Of a DNA stretch of 64,000 nucleotides, positions 46,525 to 55,167 are shown in pieces. Position 1 is the first letter of the stretch, and each line of letters starts with the position of its first letter. The DNA lies in NCBI RefSeq assembly GCF_002752355.1, contig NZ_MRAV01000011.1, forward strand, positions 434,001 to 498,000, written 5' to 3'. The DNA comes from Leucobacter sp. OLIS6. GTDB taxonomy: Bacteria > Actinomycetota > Actinomycetes > Actinomycetales > Microbacteriaceae. The position numbers and the translations under genes are program-made. The notes below the pieces were generated by a model that saw only the letters and a program-made list of their open reading frames with translations, had not been told where the DNA came from and did no database searches.

Positions 46525-47437
46525 CCCCTTCGTCGCGGCTCCGCCGGCTCCCGAACCCCTCGTCGGCCAGCGGCACTCGAACGAACCCCTCGGCGTCCGC
46601 TGGATCCACGGCTCCCCGTCGGCGAAGCACAACACCGATCCCGAGCTGCAGGTGCACTGGGTGGATCCGCACACCGCGATCCTGCGGCAGAACAAGGCGG
46701 TCGACTTCGAGGCCCCGTTCCTGTTCCTGCTGTTCGGCGAGGCGCGCGCGGCCCTGATCGACACGGGGGCGACCGCGGATCCGGAGCTGATGCCGCTGCG
46801 GCGCACGGTCGACGATCTGATCGCCGGGTGGCTGCGTCGGCACCCCCGCCCGGAGTACGAGCTGGTGGTGCTGCACACCCACGCGCACGGCGATCACGTC
46901 GCGGGCGATGCGCAGTTCACGGATCGGCCGCGCACCGTGGTGGTCCCGGCCGATCGCACGGCCGCCTGGGCGTTCCTCGGCATCCGCGACGGACTCACGG
47001 GTGCCGAGCCCGACGCCGAGCCGGGGCGGCTCGAGCTCGGAGGCCGCAGTCTGCGCGCCATCGGCGCACCCGGGCACGAGCGGTCGGCGGTCGTATTCTT
47101 CGACCCCTGGACCGGGTTCCTGCTGACGGGCGACACCGTCTACCGGGGCCGGCTCTACGTGGACGACTGGGCGTCCTACTCGCGCACCATCGACCGGCTG
47201 ATCGCGTTCGCGGAGGAGTATCCGGTGACCCAGGTGATCGGCTGCCACATCGAGATGACCTCCGAGCCGGGCGTCGACTACCCGATCCGCACGACCTACC
47301 AGCCGGACGAGCCGCCGCTCGAGCTTCCGCCGGAGGTACTGGGGCGGATCCGGGCCGTGCTCGATGAGGTGGGGGACGCGCCCGCGCGCCGGATCGACGC
47401 CGACTTCATCGTCTGGCCCACCGAACCCGGGGAGTGA
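46511..47437 (+). CDS. Metallo-beta-lactamase fold hydrolase
   Basis: 308 residues. The zinc motif HTHAHGDHVAG is intact, with later metal ligands around GAPGHERSAVVFFDPWTGFLLTGDTVYRG and VIGCHIEM. An N-terminal strand region of about 60 residues precedes the core. The family includes glyoxalase II-like thioesterases and lactonases. Overlap with the aldo/keto reductase suggests a shared detoxification or catabolic role. Substrate unknown. Confidence 0.85.
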   Translation: MTIADPFVAAPPAPEPLVGQRHSNEPLGVRWIHGSPSAKHNTDPELQVHWVDPHTAILRQNKAVDFEAPFLFLLFGEARAALIDTGATADPELMPLRRTVDDLIAGWLRRHPRPEYELVVLHTHAHGDHVAGDAQFTDRPRTVVVPADRTAAWAFLGIRDGLTGAEPDAEPGRLELGGRSLRAIGAPGHERSAVVFFDPWTGFLLTGDTVYRGRLYVDDWASYSRTIDRLIAFAEEYPVTQVIGCHIEMTSEPGVDYPIRTTYQPDEPPLELPPEVLGRIRAVLDEVGDAPARRIDADFIVWPTEPGE

Positions 47438-47580
47438 TCCGCTCGAGCCCTCGCGTCGCGTCGCTCACCGAAACACCGCGTTCCCCGCGAGACGCCACGG
47501 TGCAGACCGGTGCCTCGGCGGGAGAGCGGCGTCTCGGCCGGGCGGGGCGGGGATTCTCGCCGCACTGGGAGAATGGGCGG

Positions 47581-48306
47581 GTGACTGAGAACGCCGAGCC
47601 CGCCGACGGCCCAGAGCCGCCCGCGAGCCATCCCGAACGCACCACCGCAGGCGTCGGCCCCTGGCCGGGCGGCCCCGAGGCCTGGCCCGACGACGAGCGC
47701 TTCGACCCCGAACTGCTGGAGCACGGCGACTCCCGCAACGTGATCGACCGCTACCGGTACTGGCGCATGGAGGCGATCGTCGCCGACCTCGACGAGCACC
47801 GGCACCCGTTCCACGTGGCGATCGAGAACTGGCAGCACGACATGAACATCGGCTCGATCGTGCGCAGCGCGAACGCTTTCGGCGCGGACACCGTGCACAT
47901 CGTGGGCCGACGGCGCTGGAACAAGCGGGGTGCCATGGTGACCGACCGCTACCAGCACGTGCAGTACCACGCCGATGTCGCCGAGCTCGCCGCGTGGGCC
48001 GAAGCGAACGGGCTGCCGATCATCGCCATCGACAACGTGCCCGGCTGCGTTCCGGTCGAGACCTTCGCGTGGCCCGAGCGCTGCATCATGCTCTTCGGGC
48101 AGGAAGGGCCCGGTCTGACGGACGAGGCGGTGGCGGCAGCCGAGGCCGTGGTCGAGATCACGCAGTACGGATCCACGAGATCCATCAACGCCTCGGCGGC
48201 GGCCGCGGTGTCGATGTTCAGCTGGGTGACGCAGCGCTCGGCGCTCGTGCCGGGCGGGCCGTCCCGCCCGGAGGCGGGGCGTGAGAGCGCGCCGCTCCAG
48301 CGATAA
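47581..48306 (+). CDS. SpoU/TrmH family RNA methyltransferase
   Basis: 241 residues from GTG 47581 with GGGAG upstream; earlier in-frame starts would extend back into Arg-rich non-family sequence. SPOUT motifs are present: ENWQHDMNIGSIVRSANAFGADTVHIVGRRRWNKRGA (motif 1), MLFGQEGPGLTDEAV (motif 2) and EITQYGSTRSINASAAAAVSMFSW (motif 3), which form the knotted SAM site. It methylates ribose 2'-O in rRNA or tRNA. The N-terminus carries a Pro/Glu-rich extension. Its stop codon lies in the first palindrome before the AAA ATPase. Confidence 0.88.
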   Translation: MTENAEPADGPEPPASHPERTTAGVGPWPGGPEAWPDDERFDPELLEHGDSRNVIDRYRYWRMEAIVADLDEHRHPFHVAIENWQHDMNIGSIVRSANAFGADTVHIVGRRRWNKRGAMVTDRYQHVQYHADVAELAAWAEANGLPIIAIDNVPGCVPVETFAWPERCIMLFGQEGPGLTDEAVAAAEAVVEITQYGSTRSINASAAAAVSMFSWVTQRSALVPGGPSRPEAGRESAPLQR

Positions 48307-48313
48307 AGTTATC
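48302..48313. promoter_or_regulatory. GATAAAGTTATC palindrome, copy 1
   Basis: GATAA-AG-TTATC, a 12-base dyad that includes the methyltransferase stop codon. An identical copy lies 27 bases downstream. TTATCA (48309-48314) at its edge can serve as a -35 for a promoter whose -10 (TAAAGT) is in the second copy, with a spacer of 16 bases. Confidence 0.6.
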
Positions 48314-48328
48314 AAGATTCATCCGGCT

Positions 48329-48340
48329 GATAAAGTTATC
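48329..48340. promoter_or_regulatory. GATAAAGTTATC palindrome, copy 2
   Basis: Exact second copy, ending two bases before ATG 48343. No ribosome site fits between it and the start. With its TAAAGT as a -10, transcription would begin at or near the A of the start codon, predicting a leaderless message under repressor control. Confidence 0.6.
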
Positions 48341-48342
48341 GA

Positions 48343-49599
48343 ATGAGGAGCTCGCTCAACAACCCGTTCAGCCCCGGATCCGACATCGTCCCCGAGGTCT
48401 GGGCCGGCCGCAGCGAGCAGCTGAGCGACTGGCGCGATATCGTGCGGCCGCGTCGGATCGTCGGACTTCCCGAGCGGGGGCGCACGATCCTCGGCGAGCC
48501 CGGGCTGGGCAAGTCGTCCCTGGTGCGCCGCATCGCGCAGACCGCCGCGGCGCACGGGGACTGGGTGACGCCCCAGCTCCGCATCCCCTCGGGCGCGGAT
48601 CCGCTGAAGCTCGTCGCGGAGGCGATCCTGCGGCTCGCAGAGACCGCGGGACTGTCATCGAAGCCCGCGAACGAGATCGTGACGGCGCTCTCCCGGGTCC
48701 GGGCGGTCGCAGCCGCCGGGATATCGCTCACCCTGCAGGGGGCCGAAGGGCCGGATCCCTACCGGGCCCTGACCGACCTCCTCATCGAAGTCGGGCGCGC
48801 GGCGATCCGCCGAGGCGACGTCGTGGCGCTGATCCACATCGACGAGGTGCAGAACATCTCCGACGAGCACGCGCTCTCGCAGCTGCTCATCGCGCTCGGC
48901 GACGCGCTCACGCACGAGATCGAGGTCGAAGTGCCGGGCGGCAACCGGGTGCTGCGATCGTTGCCGATCGCCGTCTACCTGACCGGTCTGCCCGACTTCG
49001 AGGACATGACGGGCGCGCGCAAGGGGGCGACGTTCGCGCGGCGGTTCAAGACCACCACGCTGACGGCGATCGAGGACGAGGAGCTCGCGGAGGCGCTGCA
49101 GGGGTTCGTGCTCACCGGCTGGAGCACCGCCGCGCCGGACGGCGGGAGCGAACGGGTCCGCATGGATCCCGCGGCAGCTGCCGCGATCGTCGACCTGTGC
49201 CGGGGCGAGCCGTTCCTGTTCCAGCTCGCGGGAGAGCAGGCCTGGTACGCCGGCACCGGCCCCATCATCACCGAGGAGCAGGTGCTCGCGGGCTGGCGGA
49301 GCGCCAGCCGGGAGGCGGGCGCCCACGTCGAGCGGATCCTGAACCGGCTGCCCGAGCGGGAGAAGCAGTTCCTCGAGGCCATGGCGGACCTGCCCCCGAA
49401 GGAGCGGACGCTCACGCGGATCGCGGCCGATGCGGGCTTCGCGAAGGCGACCGACGCCGGTCCCACCGCGCAGCGCCTCGACACGGTGCGCGGGATCATC
49501 TCGCGAGGCAAGCCGTACACGTTCCGACATCGGGCGGTCGAGGCCTATCTGACGAGCGAGTGGCCCGACGCTCCGGCCGGTTCGCCCGGCGGACGCTGA
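48343..49599 (+). CDS. Orphan AAA ATPase (AAA_16/STAND-like)
   Basis: 418 residues. Walker A is GEPGLGKSS (51-59), Walker B ALIHIDEVQ, with a downstream VYLTGLPDF sensor-like segment. A C-terminal winged-helix-like region follows (LPEREKQFLEAMADLPPKERTLTRIAADAG, then HRAVEAYLTSEWP). The layout resembles ORC/Cdc6-like or STAND ATPases with a C-terminal DNA-binding or sensor domain. It is preceded by two operator-like palindromes. No partner gene is adjacent and the function is not recognised. Confidence 0.8.
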   Translation: MRSSLNNPFSPGSDIVPEVWAGRSEQLSDWRDIVRPRRIVGLPERGRTILGEPGLGKSSLVRRIAQTAAAHGDWVTPQLRIPSGADPLKLVAEAILRLAETAGLSSKPANEIVTALSRVRAVAAAGISLTLQGAEGPDPYRALTDLLIEVGRAAIRRGDVVALIHIDEVQNISDEHALSQLLIALGDALTHEIEVEVPGGNRVLRSLPIAVYLTGLPDFEDMTGARKGATFARRFKTTTLTAIEDEELAEALQGFVLTGWSTAAPDGGSERVRMDPAAAAAIVDLCRGEPFLFQLAGEQAWYAGTGPIITEEQVLAGWRSASREAGAHVERILNRLPEREKQFLEAMADLPPKERTLTRIAADAGFAKATDAGPTAQRLDTVRGIISRGKPYTFRHRAVEAYLTSEWPDAPAGSPGGR

Positions 49600-49606
49600 C
49601 CCGGGC

Positions 49607-50965
49607 TCAGTCGAACAGGGCCTGGCCGACGAACTCGCCCGAGCCGACCCCGCGGGGCACGGCCCAGAGCCCTGAGCCGACGTGGCGGATGTACTCGTTC
49701 AGCGCGTCGGTCTTGAGCGCGCGCTGCACGGTGACGAACGCCGACGGGTCGCTCTGGTACGAGATGAAGAAGAGGCCGGCGCCGAGCTGTCCGAGCGGGT
49801 TGTTGCCGTCGACGTAGTTGTAGCCGCGGCGCAGCAACCGGATCCCGTGGTTCTTGCTGGGGTGGGCGAGGCGCACGTGCGCCGCGATGTCGATAGCCGT
49901 GCCGCCGGAGGTCCGGGTCCGGGCGAAATCGGGCTCGGTGAACTCCCCGCCGCCCGAGAGCGGCCCGCCCTCGCCCTTGGTGCGCCCGATCACGCGCTCC
50001 TGCTCCTGCAACGTGGTGCGGTCCCACGATTCGATGGTCATGGCGATCTTGCGTGCGACCAGGTAGCTGCCGCCGCGGATCCACTCGGGTCCGTCGGCGA
50101 CCCACACGTGCTGGGCGAGCGCCTTCGTCTCCTCCGCCTTCACATTGGCGGTGCCGTCCTTGAACCCGAAGAGGTTCCGCGGCGTCTCCTGCGACTGCGA
50201 GGTGGACGAGGTGCGTCCGAAGCCGAGCTGGCTCCAGACGATGCGCGCGCGGCCCATCGCGATGCGGCTGAGGTTGCGGATCGCGTGCACCGCCACCTGA
50301 GGGTCGTCCGCGCAGGCCTGCACGCACAGATCCCCGCCGGTCGTCGCAGGGTCGAGCAGGTCGAACGCGAACGAGGGAAGCGGAGCGAACGATGTGGGCA
50401 TCCGCTCCCGCAGGCCGAACGGGTCGGCCTCGGTGCCGCCGCCGCGCAGCGACCGGTCGGCGAACAGCTCCCGGCCGAGTCCGAAGGTGAGCGTGAGGTT
50501 CGACGCGCTCAGCCCCTGCGCCTCGCCCGTGTCGTCGGGCGGGGCGAGCGGCGGTCCGTCGACGGCCCCCGAACCGATGTCGCGCCCGGCGGTCAGCTCG
50601 CGAGCCGCGGCGGTCCAATCGCGCAGCAGCGAGATGAGTTCGTCGCGTCCGGCGCTATGCAGCATCTCGAAGGAGGCGAAGTGCAGCCGGTCCTGTGCCG
50701 GGGTGACGATCCCGGCCTGGTGCGCGCCCTCGAACGCTACGACGCCTCGCGTCGCCCCGGCGGTGCCGGAGCCGACCGGCCCGGAGGCGAGGGCGCTGTT
50801 CGCGACCGCGCCGGCTGCCGCGCCGACGGCGAGCCCGGCCGCACCGCCGCCGAGCATGCCGAACAGCGCGCGGCGGGAGGGCTGCGGCGCGGACTCCTCC
50901 GGAGTCCGCGGGCCGTCCTGCGGGTGCGGCTCCTGCGGCAGCTCGGGGCGTGTGGGGTCGGACAT
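49607..50965 (-). CDS. efeB: Dye-decolourising (DyP) heme peroxidase, Tat-exported
   Basis: 452 residues. A twin-arginine signal (SRRALFGMLGGGAAGLAVGAAAGAVA) follows a Pro/Glu-rich lead. DyP motifs include the distal GFKDGTANVK (catalytic Asp) and the proximal heme His within AHVRLAHPSKNHG. It is the last gene of efeUOB, 17 bases after efeO. EfeB oxidises ferrous iron or acts on heme outside the membrane to supply the EfeUO importer. Confidence 0.92.
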   Translation of the reverse strand: MSDPTRPELPQEPHPQDGPRTPEESAPQPSRRALFGMLGGGAAGLAVGAAAGAVANSALASGPVGSGTAGATRGVVAFEGAHQAGIVTPAQDRLHFASFEMLHSAGRDELISLLRDWTAAARELTAGRDIGSGAVDGPPLAPPDDTGEAQGLSASNLTLTFGLGRELFADRSLRGGGTEADPFGLRERMPTSFAPLPSFAFDLLDPATTGGDLCVQACADDPQVAVHAIRNLSRIAMGRARIVWSQLGFGRTSSTSQSQETPRNLFGFKDGTANVKAEETKALAQHVWVADGPEWIRGGSYLVARKIAMTIESWDRTTLQEQERVIGRTKGEGGPLSGGGEFTEPDFARTRTSGGTAIDIAAHVRLAHPSKNHGIRLLRRGYNYVDGNNPLGQLGAGLFFISYQSDPSAFVTVQRALKTDALNEYIRHVGSGLWAVPRGVGSGEFVGQALFD

Positions 50966-50982
50966 CGTCGACAGACTACCGA

Positions 50983-52224
50983 TTACTCGGACGCGGGAAG
51001 GCCGAGCACGGTGTGCGTGAGCTTCGAGAGCGGCTCGCTCAGGGCGTTGAGCTGGGCGCCGAGCTCGTTGCGGGCGTTCTGATCGACGGTGGAGTAGTCG
51101 ACGAAGCCCTTTTCGTAGGAGCCGTACTGCGACAGCAGGTCGAGCATGCCGGTGAACTGGCGGTCGAGCTCGGCGACGAGCTTCTTGCCCTCGGGGCCCT
51201 TGGCCTCGGCGATCTTCTTGACCGCGTCGAATGCGACCTGCGCGCCCTCGACGTTCGCGGTGAAGTCATAGAGGTCGGTGTGGGCGAACTCGTTCTCCTC
51301 GCCGGGCAGCTTGCCGTCGGGAGCTGCGACCTCGTCGAGCAGGCCGACCGCGCCGTTGGTGATGTCGGCGAGCGAGAGCGTGAAGTCCTTGGAGTTCACG
51401 AGGTCGTGCAGCTTCGTCACATCGGCGACGAGCTTGTCGCCGACCTGCTTGCGACCGGCCTGATCGAGCGGGGCGAGCTTCTCGCCCGGGTAGTTCTTCT
51501 TGGCCTGGTCGAGCCAGAGATCCATCTCGATGCGGTGGAAACCGGTGAAGGGGAGCCCCTCGGCCTCCGCGCCGGGCTTGCGGTAATCGATCGCCGGGTC
51601 GAGATCGCCGAACTGCTCGGCGGTGGGCTCGATGCGCTCGTAGTTCACGCGGGCCAGCGGGAACAGCTTGCGCGCCTCGTCGTCCTTGCCGGCCTCGTAG
51701 GCGTCGACGAACTTCTGCACGTTGGGCAGCAGCTCGCTGGCCTGCGCCTTGACGTAGCCGACGTACGAGGCGACGGCGGCATCCGCCGCCTTCTGCTCGT
51801 CGCCGTCGAGCGCGGTGGCCTTGCCGGTGACCGCGAAGGCGGCCTGGCCCACGTTCGCGCCGACCATGCCCGGCTTGCAGGCGGTGAAGTAGCTGCCGGG
51901 ATCGGCGACGACGGTCAGGTCTCGGGTACTGTTCGGTGCGATGTTCTCGACCTCGCCCACGATGGAGAGCTTGTTCTCGCCGAGCAGGTAGAACTCGGTG
52001 ACCTTGTCGCTCGTGTTCTTCACCCGGAAGGTGACGGGACCGCTCGGGGCTTCGGCCTTGGACACGGTGCAGGCATCGGAGGTCGCGGTGACGTCGAGCA
52101 CCGTGGTGGCTCCGCCCGCGGTTCCGGCGTTCGGCACGCAGCCGGTGAGGAGGGCGGCGACGGCGATGCCGGCCGTTCCGAGTGCGAGCGGGGCGGTGGT
52201 GCGTCGGGCGAGGCGGAGGGTCAT
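50983..52224 (-). CDS. efeO: Iron uptake lipoprotein EfeO (cupredoxin + M75 domains)
   Basis: 413 residues with lipobox LTGC (Cys29). The N-terminal cupredoxin-like domain spans about residues 40-130 (VTFRVKNTSDKVTEFYLLGENKLSIVGEVENIAPN). The C-terminal M75/imelysin-type domain has the HxxE motif GFHRIEMDLWL. It hands ferric iron to EfeU. It starts 85 bases after the efeU stop. Confidence 0.93.
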   Translation of the reverse strand: MTLRLARRTTAPLALGTAGIAVAALLTGCVPNAGTAGGATTVLDVTATSDACTVSKAEAPSGPVTFRVKNTSDKVTEFYLLGENKLSIVGEVENIAPNSTRDLTVVADPGSYFTACKPGMVGANVGQAAFAVTGKATALDGDEQKAADAAVASYVGYVKAQASELLPNVQKFVDAYEAGKDDEARKLFPLARVNYERIEPTAEQFGDLDPAIDYRKPGAEAEGLPFTGFHRIEMDLWLDQAKKNYPGEKLAPLDQAGRKQVGDKLVADVTKLHDLVNSKDFTLSLADITNGAVGLLDEVAAPDGKLPGEENEFAHTDLYDFTANVEGAQVAFDAVKKIAEAKGPEGKKLVAELDRQFTGMLDLLSQYGSYEKGFVDYSTVDQNARNELGAQLNALSEPLSKLTHTVLGLPASE

Positions 52225-52309
52225 CGGGGGTCCTGTTCTGTAGGAGGGATCGGAGTGCGGGGTCGCGCGATGCGCCGATGCCGTCGGGCACCGGGTGAGC
52301 GCGGCGCCG

Positions 52310-53242
52310 TTAGGGGAGAGCGGGGGCGGCGGTCGGCTCGGCGGGCTCGGCGGGAGCCGAAGCGGGCTGGGAGCCGGTCGCGGGCTGGGGGCGGGTGCGC
52401 AGGAGGAACCAGGTGAGGGTCGGGATCAGGTAGAGCGCCCAGACCAGCACCTCGAGCTTCGTCATATCCGGCGAGAACCCGAGCGTGCCCTTGAGGATCA
52501 CGCCGAGCCAGCCGTCGGGCGCGATCACGTGCGAGAGCTGGAACGCCCAGGCCGATTCGCCGTACCACGAAGCGATGAAGGCGCCCGCTCCGGGAGGCGC
52601 TGGGGCGAAGGGGCCGGGCAGCACCGCGGCCTCCTGCAGGTCGTGGATCGCGTAGGCGAGCACGCCCGCGGTGAAGACGACGAGGATGGCGCCGCTCCAG
52701 CGGAAGAAGCGACTGAGCCCGATGCGGAGCAGACCGCGTGAGATGGCCCAGCCGAGGGCCGCTGCGACGAGGATCCCGGCGACCGCCGCGAAGAAGCCGA
52801 GCAGTGCGTCGGTTCCCGTGGCCCGGGTGGTCGCCCAGATGAAGAGCGCGGTCTCGATGCCCTCGCGGCCGACGGAGAGCAGTGCGACGGCGACGATGCC
52901 CCAGCCGGTTCCGCCGATGACCGCGTCCAGGCGGCCGCGGAGCTCGCCGCTCATGCTGCGCGATGCCCGCGCCATCCACATGATCATCCAGGTGACCATC
53001 ACGACGGCGAGCAGCGAGAGACTGCCCCCGATGATCTCCTGCGCCCGGAACGAGAGCCCGTAGGCGCCGTAGGTGAGGATCGCGCCGACGGCGAGGGAGA
53101 TGCCGATGGCGACGCCGACGCCGAGCCAGATCCGGACGACGACGTCCTTGCGATCGAGCTTGCGCGCGTACGCGATCAGGATTCCGACGATGAGTGCGGC
53201 TTCGAGGCCTTCGCGGAGGCCGATGAGGAAGGTGCCGAGCAT
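52310..53242 (-). CDS. efeU: High-affinity iron permease EfeU (FTR1-like)
   Basis: 310 residues from ATG 53242, rejecting a longer in-frame start without family sequence. About seven membrane segments are visible. Both REGxE iron-translocation motifs are present: LREGLEAALIVG in the first segment and GREGIETALFIW in the middle. The C-terminus is an Ala/Pro-rich tail. First gene of the efeUOB operon, with a DtxR-like site upstream. Confidence 0.93.
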   Translation of the reverse strand: MLGTFLIGLREGLEAALIVGILIAYARKLDRKDVVVRIWLGVGVAIGISLAVGAILTYGAYGLSFRAQEIIGGSLSLLAVVMVTWMIMWMARASRSMSGELRGRLDAVIGGTGWGIVAVALLSVGREGIETALFIWATTRATGTDALLGFFAAVAGILVAAALGWAISRGLLRIGLSRFFRWSGAILVVFTAGVLAYAIHDLQEAAVLPGPFAPAPPGAGAFIASWYGESAWAFQLSHVIAPDGWLGVILKGTLGFSPDMTKLEVLVWALYLIPTLTWFLLRTRPQPATGSQPASAPAEPAEPTAAPALP

Positions 53243-53378
53243 GGAGCGTGGATCTCTCGTGAGGGTGGTTCTTCGGGTGCACCGGCACGGAGATGTCGGG
53301 GCGGATGCGGCGGTGCGCCGCGTGGGCGTCACTCGGGTTCGCCGAAGCGATCCCGACGCCGGCGTCCTTCATCAGATG

Positions 53379-53399
53379 TTAGTGAGTCGAGCCTCATTT
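53379..53399. promoter_or_regulatory. Candidate DtxR/IdeR iron box upstream of efeU
   Basis: TTAGTGAGTCGAGCCTCATTT has an imperfect dyad (GTGAGTC facing GCCTCAT), and the position, about 140 bases before efeU, fits iron repression. It is a weaker match to the TTAGGTTAGSCTAACCTAA consensus than the box at 62,664. Confidence 0.45.
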
Positions 53400-53506
53400 G
53401 CCAAGATCGAGTGCTGTGAATCCTGCGCCGTCATGCGGATCCGGACGTATCCTGAGGGCAACCGGTCGCGACCGGCCGAGCCGCGGCCGCACGTGAGGTG
53501 AGTGCG

Positions 53507-53773
53507 ATGAAGCAGAAGAAGCGGGACCGGCCGTACGCCGCGACCCGGCACGACGCCGGCACCGGGCAGGGAACCGTGCACGACCCGCACTACGGGTGGA
53601 GCACCCTCGACCACCCCGTGCTGGACGGTTCGACCGAGTCGAAGCGCGCGCAGGCCAAGGTCGAGAATGCCTACCGAGGCGTCGAGGATCCCTCGTTCGT
53701 GCACGGGATCCGCAAGCACGGACTCGGCGTAGCGGATCCGCCCTCGGGCGTCCGCGGGCTCAGGCCGAACTGA
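53507..53773 (+). CDS. Small unknown protein
   Basis: 88 residues from ATG 53507, with GAGGTGAG upstream; GTG 53498 is an alternative. Lys/Arg-rich start MKQKKRDRPYAATRHDAG, then WSTLDHPVLDGS and a Gly-rich middle. No recognised family, membrane segment or signal. It converges on rskA and overlaps its 3' end by 14 bases. It is divergent from efeU, so the two upstream regions are shared. Confidence 0.6.
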   Translation: MKQKKRDRPYAATRHDAGTGQGTVHDPHYGWSTLDHPVLDGSTESKRAQAKVENAYRGVEDPSFVHGIRKHGLGVADPPSGVRGLRPN

Positions 53774-54533
53774 TCGCCAGTATCGGCGCGGTCGTGGGGG
53801 CTCCCGTCGGGGAGCCGCCGCGTTCCTCGACGGTCACTGCCAGCGTGTCGCCGGGGTGGAAGTCCTTCGCGATCACCGCCGCGCGCGAGCCGTCGGGCCG
53901 CACGACCCCGAGCGAGATGGGCCGATCGCCGCGTACGATCCACAGCTCGTAGTCGTGTCCGGAGGCCGCCTTCGGCAGGTCGTCCAGCACGAGCACCGCC
54001 CGGCGCTCCGCGTCCGACCAGTGCAGAGTGCCGCGTGCCGCCGCATCGGAGGTCCCCGTCGCGCTGCGCGCATCGGGGGCGGCTTCGACGCGCTCCAGCG
54101 CCGTGGCGACCGGATCCTGCGGGAACAGGCTCTCGCGCACCCAGGGAGAGAGCCCGAGGCTCAGCAGCACGGCGATCGACGCCGCGAGCGCGAACCAGCC
54201 GGCGCGTCCGCGCGTGCGGCGGGGGGCGTCCGGCGTCGGGGCCCCGGCTCGTTCCGGCTCCGGCGCTGCGGGGGACTCCGAAGCCGAGTGGGACCCGTCC
54301 CGTGCTTGGGGGAGCCCCGCGATACCGTCGAGGATCGATGCGCGCACCGATGCGGGAGGCACGACCTCCGGCACCGATCCGCCGAGGTCGGCCGCTGCCT
54401 CGCGGTCGGCGTCGAGGACCGCGCGCCACTCGGGGTGCGCCTCCAACGCCTCGGCGAAGGCGAGTTCCTCGTCGGGCGACAGTGCGCCGAGCGCGTGCGC
54501 CGCGGAGAGCTCGCGGAATTCCTGCTCGTTCAT
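53760..54533 (-). CDS. rskA: Anti-sigma-K factor RskA-like
   Basis: 257 residues. The N-terminal anti-sigma domain starts EFRELSAAHALGALSPDEELAFAEALEAHPEW. A single membrane segment is at about 115-135 (GWFALAASIAVLLSLGLSPWV). The extracytoplasmic C-terminal domain includes GTLHWSDAERRAVLVLDDLP and HDYELWIVRGDRPISLGVV. It overlaps the sigma factor stop by four bases, as expected for a co-translated anti-sigma factor. It holds SigK inactive until proteolysis or redox release. Confidence 0.9.
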   Translation of the reverse strand: MNEQEFRELSAAHALGALSPDEELAFAEALEAHPEWRAVLDADREAAADLGGSVPEVVPPASVRASILDGIAGLPQARDGSHSASESPAAPEPERAGAPTPDAPRRTRGRAGWFALAASIAVLLSLGLSPWVRESLFPQDPVATALERVEAAPDARSATGTSDAAARGTLHWSDAERRAVLVLDDLPKAASGHDYELWIVRGDRPISLGVVRPDGSRAAVIAKDFHPGDTLAVTVEERGGSPTGAPTTAPILAISSA

Positions 54534-55129
54534 CGCGGTGCCTCCAATACGCTCCGAAGCCGGGTGAGCCCGTCCCTGATCCTGGTCTTCACGGTGCCGA
54601 GGGGTGCCCCGACGATCACCGCGATCTCGCGCTGACTGTATCCGCCGAAGTAGGCGAGCACGAGCGCTCGCCGCTGGGGCTCCGGGAGCTCGTCGAGCCC
54701 GTGCACGGCGCGGGCGCCGTCGATCCGCAGCTCAACGTCCTCGGCGATGCTCGGGGCCGGCTCCGCGATCTCCCGAGCGCCCACCAGCAGGTCGCGACGC
54801 CGCGCCGCCTGCGCGGAGCGCACCCGATCGACCGCCCGGCGATGGGCGATGGTGAGGATCCAGGCGCGGGCCCGGCCGCGGTCGGGGTCGAAACCCGAGG
54901 CCGTCTGCCAGGCTTCGAGGAACACCTCCTGCAGCACCTCCTCGCTCTGCGAGCGGTCGAGGAGGATCCGCAGGATGAGTCCGAAGGCGCGCGCCGCGAG
55001 CAGATCGTAGAACTCGGCGAAGGCGGCGCGGTCGCCGGTTCCGGCGCGCGCGAGGGCGTCGTCGGCAGGATCGGCGCGCTCGCCGTCCTCCGGAACTTCG
55101 ACTCCGTCGATCACCATCTCACCCAGCAT
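54530..55129 (-). CDS. sigK: ECF RNA polymerase sigma factor SigK-like
   Basis: 199 residues from ATG 55129, where GGGGGTGG gives the best ribosome site; other in-frame starts are at 55117 and 55150. Sigma region 2 includes [46 protein letters not shown]. Region 4 is [44 protein letters not shown]. It sits 38 bases after dipZ and overlaps rskA. The pair, with a DipZ and an MPT70/83-like lipoprotein beside it, matches the M. tuberculosis SigK regulon. Confidence 0.92.
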   Translation of the reverse strand: MLGEMVIDGVEVPEDGERADPADDALARAGTGDRAAFAEFYDLLAARAFGLILRILLDRSQSEEVLQEVFLEAWQTASGFDPDRGRARAWILTIAHRRAVDRVRSAQAARRRDLLVGAREIAEPAPSIAEDVELRIDGARAVHGLDELPEPQRRALVLAYFGGYSQREIAVIVGAPLGTVKTRIRDGLTRLRSVLEAPR

Positions 55130-55167
55130 GCCGCATCCACCCCCGTTCGTCATCGAAGCCGCGTCGC

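Noticed and set aside
47434-47580. Upstream start for the SpoU methyltransferase
   Set aside because: The stretch is Arg/Ser-rich without family match, while GTG 47581 has a good ribosome site. It also holds a GAGACGCC/GGCGTCTC inverted repeat (47489-47535) that could be a weak terminator.
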